From Bacteroides timonensis (GTDB taxonomy: Bacteria; Bacteroidota; Bacteroidia; Bacteroidales; Bacteroidaceae): a DNA stretch of 64,000 bases. The translations under genes were made by a program, and so were the position numbers. Shown piece by piece: positions 17,970 through 25,711 of the stretch. The notes beneath the pieces were generated by a model that saw nothing but the letters and a program-made list of their open reading frames with translations, searched no databases and was not told where the DNA came from. The stretch is taken from the NCBI RefSeq assembly GCF_000513195.1, contig NZ_CBVI010000016.1, forward strand, positions 140,469 to 204,468, given 5' to 3'. The stretch's first letter is position 1, and each line of letters opens with the position of its first letter.

Positions 17970-18884
17970 TTAGTCACAGGCACAAGTGAGGCATGCCATG
18001 GCAATACTATAATATTTAGAGAGACCGGAATCACTACGTGAGGGCAACACCACCGGACATACAGGACCTTGCAACAGGCCTGCCATATCAGCATGGGCAA
18101 ACAAGGATACAGCCTTATAAAAAGCATTTCCCGATTCAATATTAGGGAAGATCAGCACATCCGCTTCTCCATTGATAGGAGATGCAATCCCTTTGATATC
18201 ACCGCTTGTCTTCTCACAGGAAGTCTTTACATCCAACGGACCATCGATTATTACATTTCCGAATTCTCCGGCCTCCGCCAACTCCACGATATTGACATAA
18301 TCTAGCGAATGGGGAAACTTGGCACTTACCTTCTCCGTACAATGAATAAGTGAAATGCGAGGTTGTTCAATACCAAAGTGGCGACAAGTATGGATAGCAT
18401 ACCAGATCATCTCTATGCGTTGCTGCAAAGTAGGTCGCGGAATTACGGCGGCATCCGAGAAGAACAACAACTTATCATACGTAGGAATCTGCATTACAGC
18501 CAGATGAGTCAGGATTTTACCCTTAGGCAACAGACCTTTTTCCTTGTCAAGAATAGCATGCAACAAATTATCTGTATTGATAATGCCTTTCATCAAAATA
18601 TCCGCTCCACCCTCACGAACAATACGTACAGCCTCACGCGCCGCCTCATCGGGATCCTCTATATGCACCGTACGGACGTACTGGGGATATTTCTTCAATG
18701 TAGGATATTTTTCAAGAATCGCAGAGTCGCCAACCATCAGGAACTCCGCAATCCCTTCTTCCAGAGAACGGGCAATGGCATATTCCGTATTGGGGTCATT
18801 AGCACAAACTACTGCAATACGTTTCCTTTTGTTCAAGGATTTCAAGTGCGAGGTTAGTTGATCAAAGCTTCGAATAGGTTCCAT
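17970..18884 (-). CDS. ptb: Phosphate butyryltransferase
   Basis: A 304-aa phosphotransacylase that swaps CoA for phosphate on butyryl- or branched acyl-CoA, giving the substrate for the kinase encoded next. Family features are KRIAVVCANDPNTEYAIARS near the start, GGADILMKGIINTDNLLHAI and the C-terminal VLPSRSDSGLSKYYSIAMA. Length fits the Ptb family (~300 aa) rather than acetate Pta. First gene of a ptb-buk operon. Confidence 0.95.
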   Translation of the reverse strand: MEPIRSFDQLTSHLKSLNKRKRIAVVCANDPNTEYAIARSLEEGIAEFLMVGDSAILEKYPTLKKYPQYVRTVHIEDPDEAAREAVRIVREGGADILMKGIINTDNLLHAILDKEKGLLPKGKILTHLAVMQIPTYDKLLFFSDAAVIPRPTLQQRIEMIWYAIHTCRHFGIEQPRISLIHCTEKVSAKFPHSLDYVNIVELAEAGEFGNVIIDGPLDVKTSCEKTSGDIKGIASPINGEADVLIFPNIESGNAFYKAVSLFAHADMAGLLQGPVCPVVLPSRSDSGLSKYYSIAMACLTCACD

Positions 18885-18982
18885 AACGTTAGATTTTTAG
18901 CAAATATCTGAAAAAATGTCGAGAAATGCAGCATAACATCCTTGGAAATTTCATAGGCTTCATTTCATTTTGATAGATTTTT

Positions 18983-19063
18983 CCACAGATTACACAGATT
19001 AACGCAGATTATTACTTTTCTCTACTATTAGAATAAATCTGTGTTAATCTGTGTAATCTGTGG
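18983..19063. repeat. Long inverted repeat of CACAGATTA units
   Basis: A 28-nt arm (18983-19010) made of CCACAGATTA-CACAGATTAA-CGCAGATT pairs with 19036-19063 at 27 of 28 positions. Each arm is itself a tandem of ~9-10-bp CACAGATTA units. It lies between divergent ptb and the LD-carboxypeptidase gene. I recall similar CACAGATTA palindromes in other Bacteroidetes intergenic regions, so this may be a dispersed repeat family. Confidence 0.85.
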
Positions 19064-19096
19064 AGTAAACTAAATTTCGTTTTGAGTTATTTTATG

Positions 19097-19104
19097 TACT
19101 TTTG
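19097..19104 (+). promoter_or_regulatory. -7 box ahead of the LD-carboxypeptidase gene
   Basis: TACTTTTG fits the consensus, 25 bp before the start codon at 19129. Confidence 0.65.
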
Positions 19105-19128
19105 TCCCCATACGCAAAATATTGAATT

Positions 19129-20091
19129 ATGAGCAGCCTTATTTTTCCGCCATACGTACAAAAAGGTGATCGTGTCATCATCCTTTCTCCTTCCAGCAAG
19201 ATAGACAAGTCTTTTTTGAAAGGAGCCAAAAAGCGTTTGAAGTCCTGGGGACTGGAAGTGGTAATGGCTAAACATGCCGGAAGCTCACACGGAACGTATG
19301 GAGGCAACATCAAACAGCGCGTAGAAGACTTACAGAATGCCCTGGATGATGAAAAGGCTAAAGTCATTCTATGCAGCCGTGGCGGATATGGAGCAGTGCA
19401 CTTGTTAGGGAAACTCGATTTTACCCGCTTCCGTGAACATCCCAAATGGCTGATTGGTTTCAGTGACATTACCGCATTACATAATGTGCTCCAGAAAGAA
19501 GGTTTTGCATCGCTCCACGCCCTGATGGCACGCCATCTGACGGTAGAATCCGAAGATGACTTCTGCACACTGGCACTCAAAGATATCCTCTTTGGACATT
19601 TTAATCCGGAGACGGCAGAATCTGTAGAAACCTCGGAAAATGGTTTCAACTATATTTGCCCCGGGCACAAATTAAACCATAAAGGAACTGCCAGCGGCAT
19701 TTTACGAGGTGGCAACCTGTCCGTATTTTATGGGTTGCGTGGCACCCCTTACGATATACCTGCCGAAGGAAGCATTCTCTTTATAGAAGATGTAGGCGAA
19801 CGTCCGCATGCAGTAGAGCGCATGATCTACAATCTGAAACTGGGCGGTATATTAGAAAAACTATCCGGTCTTATTATCGGACAGTTTACGGAATACGAGG
19901 AAAACAAGTCTTTGGGGAAAGAGTTATACGGTGCAATTGCCGACCTCGTGAAAGAATACGATTACCCCGTCTGTTTTAATTTCCCGGTAGGACATGTCAG
20001 CATGAACCTGCCCATGATAAACGGAGCGGAAGTAACGCTGGAGACCGGAAAAAAAGAAGTGAAATTAAGTTTTAATTTAGATAAAGAATGA
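19129..20091 (+). CDS. LD-carboxypeptidase (peptidase family S66)
   Basis: A 320-aa peptidoglycan recycling or remodelling enzyme that removes the terminal D-Ala from muropeptide tetrapeptides. Family S66 signs: ILCSRGGYGAVHLLGKLD (~84-101), the nucleophile elbow GFSDITALHN, the Glu region LFIEDVGERPHAVERM and the His in FPVGHVSMNLPM, which together supply the Ser-Glu-His triad. No signal peptide, so cytoplasmic. Its stop overlaps the next start by 4 bp (ATGA). Confidence 0.93.
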   Translation: MSSLIFPPYVQKGDRVIILSPSSKIDKSFLKGAKKRLKSWGLEVVMAKHAGSSHGTYGGNIKQRVEDLQNALDDEKAKVILCSRGGYGAVHLLGKLDFTRFREHPKWLIGFSDITALHNVLQKEGFASLHALMARHLTVESEDDFCTLALKDILFGHFNPETAESVETSENGFNYICPGHKLNHKGTASGILRGGNLSVFYGLRGTPYDIPAEGSILFIEDVGERPHAVERMIYNLKLGGILEKLSGLIIGQFTEYEENKSLGKELYGAIADLVKEYDYPVCFNFPVGHVSMNLPMINGAEVTLETGKKEVKLSFNLDKE

Positions 20092-21083
20092 AACGGAATT
20101 ATACTCTCATCCCTTTATGCCTGGTGTTGCTTGCATTCATAGCATGCAGCAACAATACCAAGAAGGCAAGCGACGACGCTGAAGCAACTGTTAAAAACGT
20201 CGTCAATGTTCCACAGTTCAATGCAGACAGTGCTTACCAGTATGTGAAAGCACAGGTTGACTTCGGTCCACGCGTTCCTAATACGAAAGCGCATGTGGAT
20301 TGCGGCAACTATCTGGCTGATAAACTGACAGAATTCGGCGCAAAGGTTACTAACCAATATGTAGACTTACCTGCCTATACCGGCACATTACTAAAAGCCC
20401 GGAATATTATCGGTTCCTACAAACCGGATACGAAAAAGCGTATCGTCCTTTTTTCGCATTGGGACAGCCGTCCGTGGGCAGACGCTGACCCGGACGCTAA
20501 AAAGCATTACACACCCATTTTAGGCGCCAATGACGGTGCCAGCGGTGTAGGCGTATTATTGGAAATAGCACGTCATTTGCAGAAACAGTTACCGGAAATG
20601 GGTATCGATATTGTTTTTGTAGATGCCGAAGATTATGGAACACACCAGGCTTACAACGGCCCGCATAAAGAGGAATACTGGGGACTCGGTTCACAATATT
20701 GGGCACGTAATCCGCATGTGCAGGGATATAATGCACGCTTCGGTATACTGCTGGACATGGTAGGGGGCAAGAATGCAGAATTCCGTTATGAAGGTTTGTC
20801 TCATGAAGTAGCTCCCAATGTCAATGAGAAAGTCTGGAAAACAGCCAATGCTTTAGGTTTCGGGCGCCATTTTGTACAGAAAAAAGGCGGTTTCGTGACC
20901 GATGACCATACGTTCATCAACAAGTACGCCAAAATTCCAACCATTGATATCGTTCCTTATTATCCCGAAGGTGATTTTTTTGAGCATTGGCACACTGTGA
21001 AAGATGATATGGATGCTATTGATAAGGCTACATTGCAAGCAGTAGGACAAACTATAATGCAAGTAATCTACAGCGAAAAATAA
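20088..21083 (+). CDS. M28-family lipoprotein, glutaminyl-peptide cyclotransferase-like
   Basis: A 331-aa zinc enzyme with a lipoprotein signal (LVLLAFIACSNN). The di-zinc-type motifs of the M28/QC fold are present: FSHWDSRPWAD, GANDGASGVGVLLEIARHL, VDAEDYG and DDHTFINK. Bacteroidetes proteins of this type include periplasmic glutaminyl cyclases that form N-terminal pyroglutamate, important after signal-peptide cleavage before Gln. The SHWDSRPWAD form and total length suit QC better than an aminopeptidase, but sequence alone does not decide. Translationally coupled to the LD-carboxypeptidase. Confidence 0.85.
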   Translation: MKRNYTLIPLCLVLLAFIACSNNTKKASDDAEATVKNVVNVPQFNADSAYQYVKAQVDFGPRVPNTKAHVDCGNYLADKLTEFGAKVTNQYVDLPAYTGTLLKARNIIGSYKPDTKKRIVLFSHWDSRPWADADPDAKKHYTPILGANDGASGVGVLLEIARHLQKQLPEMGIDIVFVDAEDYGTHQAYNGPHKEEYWGLGSQYWARNPHVQGYNARFGILLDMVGGKNAEFRYEGLSHEVAPNVNEKVWKTANALGFGRHFVQKKGGFVTDDHTFINKYAKIPTIDIVPYYPEGDFFEHWHTVKDDMDAIDKATLQAVGQTIMQVIYSEK

Positions 21084-21113
21084 ATCATAAATTATAAATC
21101 ATAAATCTGCAAC

Positions 21114-21536
21114 ATGAGTATCAATGAACTACAAGACGAAGTGATCACCGAATTCAGCGACTTTGACGACTGGATGGATCGCTATCAACTCCTCATAGAC
21201 TTAGGAAACGAGCAGGAACCGCTCGAAGAGAAATATAAAACGGAACAGAATCTGATTGAAGGTTGCCAAAGCCGCGTATGGCTGCAAGCTGACGAAGAGG
21301 ATGGAAAAATTATCTTCAAAGCTGAAAGCGACGCTTTAATTGTAAAAGGTATCATTTCGTTGCTGATGAAAGTCCTTTCCGGGCATACACCGGACGAAAT
21401 TCTAAATGCCGATCTTTATTTCATCGATAAGATAGGATTGAAAGAACATCTTTCTCCTACCCGTAGCAATGGTTTGCTGTCTATGGTGAAGCAGATGCGG
21501 ATGTATGCGCTGGCGTTTAAGGCGAAACAAAAGTAA
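21114..21536 (+). CDS. sufE: SufE-family cysteine desulfurase partner
   Basis: A 140-aa SufE protein that takes persulfide sulfur from SufS for iron-sulfur cluster assembly. The acceptor cysteine lies at Cys51 in LIEGCQSRVWL, the same position as in E. coli SufE. The C-terminal half (LMKVLSGHTPDEILNADLYF) is normal. The last 156 bp of shared sequence (21371-21526) recur perfectly at 23975-24130, so the gene marks the left border of an inserted islet. It follows the M28 gene by 30 bp. Confidence 0.95.
   Translation: MSINELQDEVITEFSDFDDWMDRYQLLIDLGNEQEPLEEKYKTEQNLIEGCQSRVWLQADEEDGKIIFKAESDALIVKGIISLLMKVLSGHTPDEILNADLYFIDKIGLKEHLSPTRSNGLLSMVKQMRMYALAFKAKQK
21371..21526 (+). repeat. 156-bp direct repeat, left copy (inside sufE)
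   Basis: From AGTCCTTTCCGGG to TTTAAGGCGAA, identical base for base to 23975-24130. The two copies bracket 2448 bp of IS fragments and small genes. Confidence 0.95.
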
Positions 21537-21558
21537 TAAAAAAGCGATAAAAAGGTGG

Positions 21559-21592
21559 TAGGGTGACGCAAACTTTGTTTTTGCTATCTTTG
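21559..21592 (+). promoter_or_regulatory. Possible IS end motif and -7 box
   Basis: TAGGGTGACGCA (21559-21570) recurs in the same orientation at 23949-23960, just after the transposase pseudogene. TATCTTTG (21585-21592) is a perfect -7 box right before the transposase fragment. These are plausible remnants of an IS left end. Confidence 0.4.
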
Positions 21593-21595
21593 CGC

Positions 21596-21868
21596 ATGTT
21601 TGTGCGCAAGAAAAAGAATCACAGCGGTACGGTGACTATTGTAGTGGTAGATAAAAGTCATGGCCGATTTCGGGAAGTTCATAATTTGGGGACTTCTTCG
21701 GATGCGCATGAGATTGATAGACTGGAGATGGAAGCCAGAAAATGGATTTCTAAGTATGTCGGGCAGTCGGCTCTTGATTTGTGGCCGGAAGAGCGTCTTC
21801 TTCCGCAGTCAGAGATAATCAGCCGCATAAGAGATCTCCGTCAGGACGGGGCAGTGCTTTTTCAGTGA
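21596..21868 (+). pseudogene. IS1634-like transposase, N-terminal fragment
   Basis: The 90 residues from MFVRKKKNHSGT match the start of IS1634/IS4-group transposases (FVRKKxNxSG, VVDKSHGRFREVHNLGTSSD). Full-length members run to ~550-600 aa; here the frame stops after DGAVLFQ at 21868. No DDE motifs remain. An in-frame upstream Met at 21563 is not needed. It is the leftmost item of the islet between sufE copies and is clearly a remnant. Confidence 0.7.
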
Positions 21869-21873
21869 TAATA

Positions 21874-22134
21874 TTAAAGTTCATCTATTACCTCCTGCAG
21901 GGTCTTCTGCCTTTTCCCAGTCCGTTGTGCAAGGGACATTTCTGTCAGCCCTTTGCGGATGCCGTTCATCACCTCTTCCTTACTGATGTATTCGGTTTCT
22001 TCTTCTGTTACAGCTTTGTTTTGCAGGTTTTTCTGTGCGTTCTTCAGTGTGCGTTGTATTTTCTTCAGTACTTCCGGATTGTCTGTAGCGAAGAGTTGGC
22101 GGATGATTTCGGCGCGTTGTACGTCGAGGTTCAT
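21874..22134 (-). CDS. Antitoxin-like small protein, apparently orphaned
   Basis: An 86-aa charged helical protein (MNLDVQRAEIIRQLFATDNP...) ending in TLQEVIDEL. It resembles the first gene of Bacteroides RelE/HigB-type toxin-antitoxin pairs, including the ISKEEVMNGIRKGL segment. The partner toxin would lie downstream at lower coordinates, but the frame ends 5 bp from the convergent transposase fragment and no toxin ORF is present. Likely a stranded antitoxin; the family call rests on resemblance only. Confidence 0.55.
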   Translation of the reverse strand: MNLDVQRAEIIRQLFATDNPEVLKKIQRTLKNAQKNLQNKAVTEEETEYISKEEVMNGIRKGLTEMSLAQRTGKRQKTLQEVIDEL

Positions 22135-22175
22135 ACTTGCGGATGCTATAATCAGGTTCTCCTATAAATAAAGAT

Positions 22176-22203
22176 TACCCCTTGCCGGGGTAGGCAAAGG
22201 GTA
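22176..22203 (-). terminator. Hairpin below the small lipoprotein genes
   Basis: TACCCCTTGCC and GGCAAAGGGTA pair at 10 of 11 positions around GGGGTA. On the minus strand AATCTTTATTTATAG follows, giving a weak terminator. Confidence 0.55.
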
Positions 22204-22242
22204 AAAATAACAGGAATTCCCGTATCTTCCAAAAAAACGACG

Positions 22243-22609
22243 CTATATTACAACATTTTCTGTCTTTCCTATTTGGATTTGTACAGATTCGGTGATATAG
22301 GGTGTATAATCATTATCATCAGCTCTAATTAGAATTTTGTAATTTCCGGGATTTAATTCTACATGATTGGGGGCATTACTTTTTAATTTAATCATCTTTA
22401 TTGTTTCATCTTGTTGCTCAAGAGGAGATATTATAGCAAACAAGTGGTTAGTCCATTCCGGCTGCCAATCGGTAAATTCAATGTTTAGTATGCCTGTATA
22501 AGTTGTATCATCTTCTGAACAAGCTGATGCAAATATCAGCGTTATAAAGAGTAGTCCTATAACCCTAAATGTTTTTTTTTGCAGATGTAAGAATGAAATT
22601 TTGGTGCAT
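22243..22609 (-). pseudogene. Small lipoprotein gene with a frameshift in a nine-base homopolymer
   Basis: The body encodes a convincing lipoprotein: FRVIGLLFITLIFASACSED, then about 95 residues ending NVVI with a beta-sandwich look (HVELNPGNYKILIRADDND). No in-frame ATG exists. The only nearby ATG (22609, MHQNFILTSAKK) is one frame off, and the frames meet at a run of nine A on the coding strand (plus-strand T at 22572-22580). Losing one base there joins ATG to the lipobox. It is therefore a pseudogene, a phase-variable gene or a sequencing error. It lies 26 bp after the 45-aa lipoprotein gene. Confidence 0.6.
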
Positions 22610-22635
22610 AATTTGTATTTCGTTTAATGTGATAT

Positions 22636-22773
22636 TTAGCAATCAAATTCTTCTTGTATGATGGAAGAAACCATTCTGGTTGATGTGCACTGGTAGTCTT
22701 CCATATCCTCGTCCTTACAAGAACTTAACATTGAAAACGCAATTAACAAGTAAATTCCATAGTTCTTTTTCAT
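22636..22773 (-). CDS. 45-aa predicted lipoprotein
   Basis: ATG at 22773 to TAA at 22636 encodes MKKNYGIYLLIAFSMLSSC with a clear signal and lipobox (LSSC, Cys19), followed by a 26-residue acidic mature part with two more cysteines (DYQCTS and a final EEFDC). Too short to be recognised by length filters. It is the upstream gene of a two-lipoprotein unit with 22243-22609. I do not recognise a family; the similar Lys-Asp-Glu start after the Cys suggests surface or outer-membrane retention. Confidence 0.6.
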   Translation of the reverse strand: MKKNYGIYLLIAFSMLSSCKDEDMEDYQCTSTRMVSSIIQEEFDC

Positions 22774-22885
22774 ATTCCTTCATATTCCTTAATTCCGCAA
22801 CACTTTTGAAAAAAAGAAATTAAAACGCTGGATAATAACAAATTGACCAGCATTTTGTCATGTCAGAAGATTCACTTAACTTAGT

Positions 22886-23951
22886 GTTGCAAAAAAATCA
22901 AACAAATCTTCATCAGACGCGGCTAATGTACTAATAAAATTCGAACAAATTACACCTTTTGGCGGAATATTTTCAATCATGGAGCAATTTGATGCTCTTT
23001 TGTCCAACGTGATTGATTCAGCTTTGGGTCTGCGAAGCAAGACCTATGGTTACCAATACAGTGAAATATTCCGTTCTCTTATGTGTGTATTCTTTTGTGG
23101 TGGTTCTTGCATTGAAGACATATCCACTCACCTCATCCACCATCTTTCCCTTCATCCCAGACTCAAGACATGCAGTGCCGACACCATCTTCCGTGCCATA
23201 TAAAGAACTGACTGTTGACAACATAGCCTATACCTCCCCAACATCAGAAAATTCATACAACTTCAACACCGCAGACAAAATGAATGAATTGCTGGTCCTG
23301 TCACTTCTGGCTACAGGTGGATTGTGCCGAGGACAAGCGTACGATTTGGATTTCGGCCATCAGTTCATTGACACTGAAAAGTATGACGCAAAACCCACTT
23401 ACAAGAAATTTACTGGATACAGTCCGGGAGTAGCTGTTGTTGCCGATTATATTGTCGGCATAGAGAATCGTGACGGCAATGCCAATGTTCGTTTCTGCCA
23501 GCAGCACACATTGGAAAGAATCTTCACAAGGCTCGAAAAGAACGGCATCCGTATTAACAGAGCGCGTATGGACTGCGGTTCATGTTCAGAGAAGATTGTT
23601 GACACCATCAAGGCGCATTGCAAACACTTCTATATCAGAGCAAACAGATGTTCTGCTCTCTATGATGATATGTTTGTCCTATCAGGATGGAAGACTGAAG
23701 AAATCAATGGAATTGAGTTTGAACTGAACTCGATTTTGGTGGAAAAATGGAAGGGTAAGGCATACCGTCTTGTCATACAACGACAAAAAAGGATTGAATT
23801 TCCTATGAGTGTAGACAAGGTACTGGACATAGCCAAGACACTCTCCACAATAACAATTGAACTCCCGAATGGAGAAAACGTAGTCAAAACTCTCTTCTTG
23901 ACGCAGGATCAGAATCTAATTGAGCCGGTATTTGCCGCTCTTGGCATTTAG
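22886..23951 (+). pseudogene. IS1380-like transposase pseudogene
   Basis: Frame 1 reads KFEQITPFGGIFSIMEQFD to SADTIFRAI (to 23203), typical of the N-terminus of Bacteroides IS1380-type transposases; frame 2 continues KELTVDNIAYTSPTSENSYN to FAALGI (to 23951). One extra base near 23200 breaks the frame. The residue before AKKSNKSSSD, where a Met is expected (22886), is GTT. After YRLVIQRQKR the sequence jumps to the C-terminal FPMSVDKVLDIAKTL, giving ~350 residues instead of ~430, so an internal part is probably deleted. Three lesions make it inactive. Confidence 0.75.
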
Positions 23952-23974
23952 GGTGACGCATTGTCAAAGTCAGC

Positions 23975-24130
23975 AGTCCTTTCCGGGCATACACCGGACG
24001 AAATTCTAAATGCCGATCTTTATTTCATCGATAAGATAGGATTGAAAGAACATCTTTCTCCTACCCGTAGCAATGGTTTGCTGTCTATGGTGAAGCAGAT
24101 GCGGATGTATGCGCTGGCGTTTAAGGCGAA
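23975..24130 (+). repeat. 156-bp direct repeat, right copy (sufE 3' end)
   Basis: Identical to 21371-21526. It continues in frame as a truncated sufE end (AFKAKNK, stop at about 24137) with no upstream half. Confidence 0.95.
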
Positions 24131-24139
24131 GAATAAATA

Positions 24140-24212
24140 GGGTGATAGGGTGGTAGAGTGATAAAATGGTGAGATTTATTAAGCACTATCACCTTATCAC
24201 TCTATCACTCTT
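24140..24212. repeat. Inverted repeat of GTGATA/TATCAC units
   Basis: GAGTGATAAAATGGTGA faces TATCACCTTATCACTC around GATTTATTAAGCAC, with further GGTGATAGGGTGG units outside. It overlaps the end of the minus-strand HTH gene and could stop that operon. The same GTGATA/GGTGGTA words appear after sufE (21545) and after rpoN (60230). Confidence 0.65.
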
Positions 24213-24414
24213 CCCCCTCCTGATATTCCAGAATATCTCCCGGCTGGCAATCCAATATCTTACAGATTGCTTCCAACGTAGAAAACCGGATGGCTTTTGC
24301 CTTTCCTGTTTTCAAGATGGAGAGATTGGCAGGCGTGATATCAATTTTCTCCGCCAGTTCGCCCAAAGATATCTTTCTTCGAGCCATCATGATGTCAAGG
24401 TTTACTATAATCAT
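24205..24414 (-). CDS. Small Cro/CI-type HTH regulator (YozG-like)
   Basis: 69 aa from MIIVNLDIMMARRKISLGEL; an in-frame Met five codons upstream is possible. The helix-turn-helix covers almost the whole protein: LGELAEKIDITPANLSILKT, then IRFSTLEAICKILDCQPGDI. This small XRE type is commonly found beside DUF2975 membrane proteins, as here, where it lies 23 bp after the second DUF2975 gene in one operon. It probably regulates this operon; the palindromes at 27224-27343 are a possible but untested target. Confidence 0.9.
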   Translation of the reverse strand: MIIVNLDIMMARRKISLGELAEKIDITPANLSILKTGKAKAIRFSTLEAICKILDCQPGDILEYQEGEE

Positions 24415-24437
24415 ATCATTTCTTTTCAAGGGTTAGG

Positions 24438-25055
24438 TTAAATGGTCAGCTCCTGCTCTTCCTTCAGTTTCACACCTACGGCAAAGATTTCGGTAAGAAG
24501 AGCCAGTATGATATAAAACAGCCATTCGCCTTTCAGCGTATAGGAAACCACTTCATAACCGGCAAATTGTACCTGCGAAGCGACCTCGGTATATTGCAGC
24601 CAGGAACCTGCCTCCATACAAATGCTGACAAGTATAACCCCATACGCAAAACAACGCATCCGATACACATTCTTGCGGGTAAAAACATCCCCTTTCGTCA
24701 CAAAGAATACCATCCGGAAGAGGCAATAGAAACCATATATCATAAAAAGAGCCAACAGCATAGATACGATCATCAATACCGTACGCCAACCGGAAGGTTC
24801 TATTCCGGCACCGGCAGAATCGACAGATACCGTCTCTATTTCGTAAGAAGCATACGTATTCAGTTGCGGACAAAATACAGAATCCGTTTTTGCCGCATCA
24901 CCCGCTTGTAACGACAAGCTTATCGGAAAACTGGAAAACTCCCATTGTTCCCCTCCTTCATTCCATCCATCCATAAAGCCACGTGCTGCATCACCAAGTT
25001 CCACAAACAGAAACACGATGATTACCAACACTGCCAATATTCTTATTCTTTTCAT
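24438..25055 (-). CDS. DUF2975 membrane protein (second copy)
   Basis: 205 aa from MKRIRILAVLVIIVFLFVEL; the 43 residues upstream in frame belong to the neighbouring gene's other frame. Four hydrophobic helices: ~5-22, ~105-130 (VLMIVSMLLALFMIYGFYCL), ~147-168 and ~180-198. The C-terminus LLTEIFAVGVKLKEEQELTI is nearly the same as in the upstream paralogue (GLRMKEEQELTI). Function unknown; the family often sits with small XRE regulators. Gap of 14 bp to the upstream paralogue. Confidence 0.88.
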   Translation of the reverse strand: MKRIRILAVLVIIVFLFVELGDAARGFMDGWNEGGEQWEFSSFPISLSLQAGDAAKTDSVFCPQLNTYASYEIETVSVDSAGAGIEPSGWRTVLMIVSMLLALFMIYGFYCLFRMVFFVTKGDVFTRKNVYRMRCFAYGVILVSICMEAGSWLQYTEVASQVQFAGYEVVSYTLKGEWLFYIILALLTEIFAVGVKLKEEQELTI

Positions 25056-25069
25056 GGTTATATTCTTCT

Positions 25070-25711
25070 TTAAATCGTTAATTCTTGCTCCTCTTTCATC
25101 CTCAACCCGATGGCAAATACTTCCGCAAAGATGAATGCCAATACACCCAGCAGAAGGCTGGAGTCGGACAGCGGGTGCAGCCAATTAAAGGAGTATCCCG
25201 GTATGGACAGCACTTGCGAAACCTGCCAAGTATTCAGATAACCAAACACAAAGTTACAGATAGAAACCAGCAGCAGAAAAAGGCCCAACTTGCGCAACCG
25301 CTTCACATTGTTCCAGCCGAAAATCTCGGAACGGTTGATATTGCGGATAAACTTGACGAATTGCACGATAGCCGCCACAGCGCAAATCAAAATGACCCAA
25401 CTTGCCAGCATCTTACCTATCGTTACAGCAAGAGAATTCTCTGCATGAATAACTACAGCAGCCTGAGAGTAAAGAATAGGCACCTGCTCGCCGGTGGCGG
25501 CATTAAAGATAAAATCAGCATGTTCCGCAGACATGTTGTTGGGAAAGACATTTATCGGGTGAAGGTCAACCAGTTCGGATGCAGAAGTGGATTCCATTCC
25601 GGCTTTTCCTCCCTCAATAGCGCCCCAGATGACAGCATAAATAGATTCGGCCATCGAAAGCAGCAGCACGACAAATACCAGTGAGCAAAGGATATTCAGT
25701 CTTCTTTTCAT
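25070..25711 (-). CDS. DUF2975 membrane protein (first copy)
   Basis: 213 aa, four predicted membrane helices: ~7-28 (LCSLVFVVLLLSMAESIY), ~100-120 (MLASWVILICAVAAIVQFV), ~140-165 and ~185-205. Same C-terminal EVFAIGLRMKEEQELTI as its paralogue downstream, pointing to tandem duplication. It overlaps the CPBP gene by 4 bp, so translation is coupled. Confidence 0.88.
   Translation of the reverse strand: MKRRLNILCSLVFVVLLLSMAESIYAVIWGAIEGGKAGMESTSASELVDLHPINVFPNNMSAEHADFIFNAATGEQVPILYSQAAVVIHAENSLAVTIGKMLASWVILICAVAAIVQFVKFIRNINRSEIFGWNNVKRLRKLGLFLLLVSICNFVFGYLNTWQVSQVLSIPGYSFNWLHPLSDSSLLLGVLAFIFAEVFAIGLRMKEEQELTI

Noticed and set aside
23975..24137. Second functional sufE
   Set aside because: Only the last third of the gene is present, without the Cys51 region.
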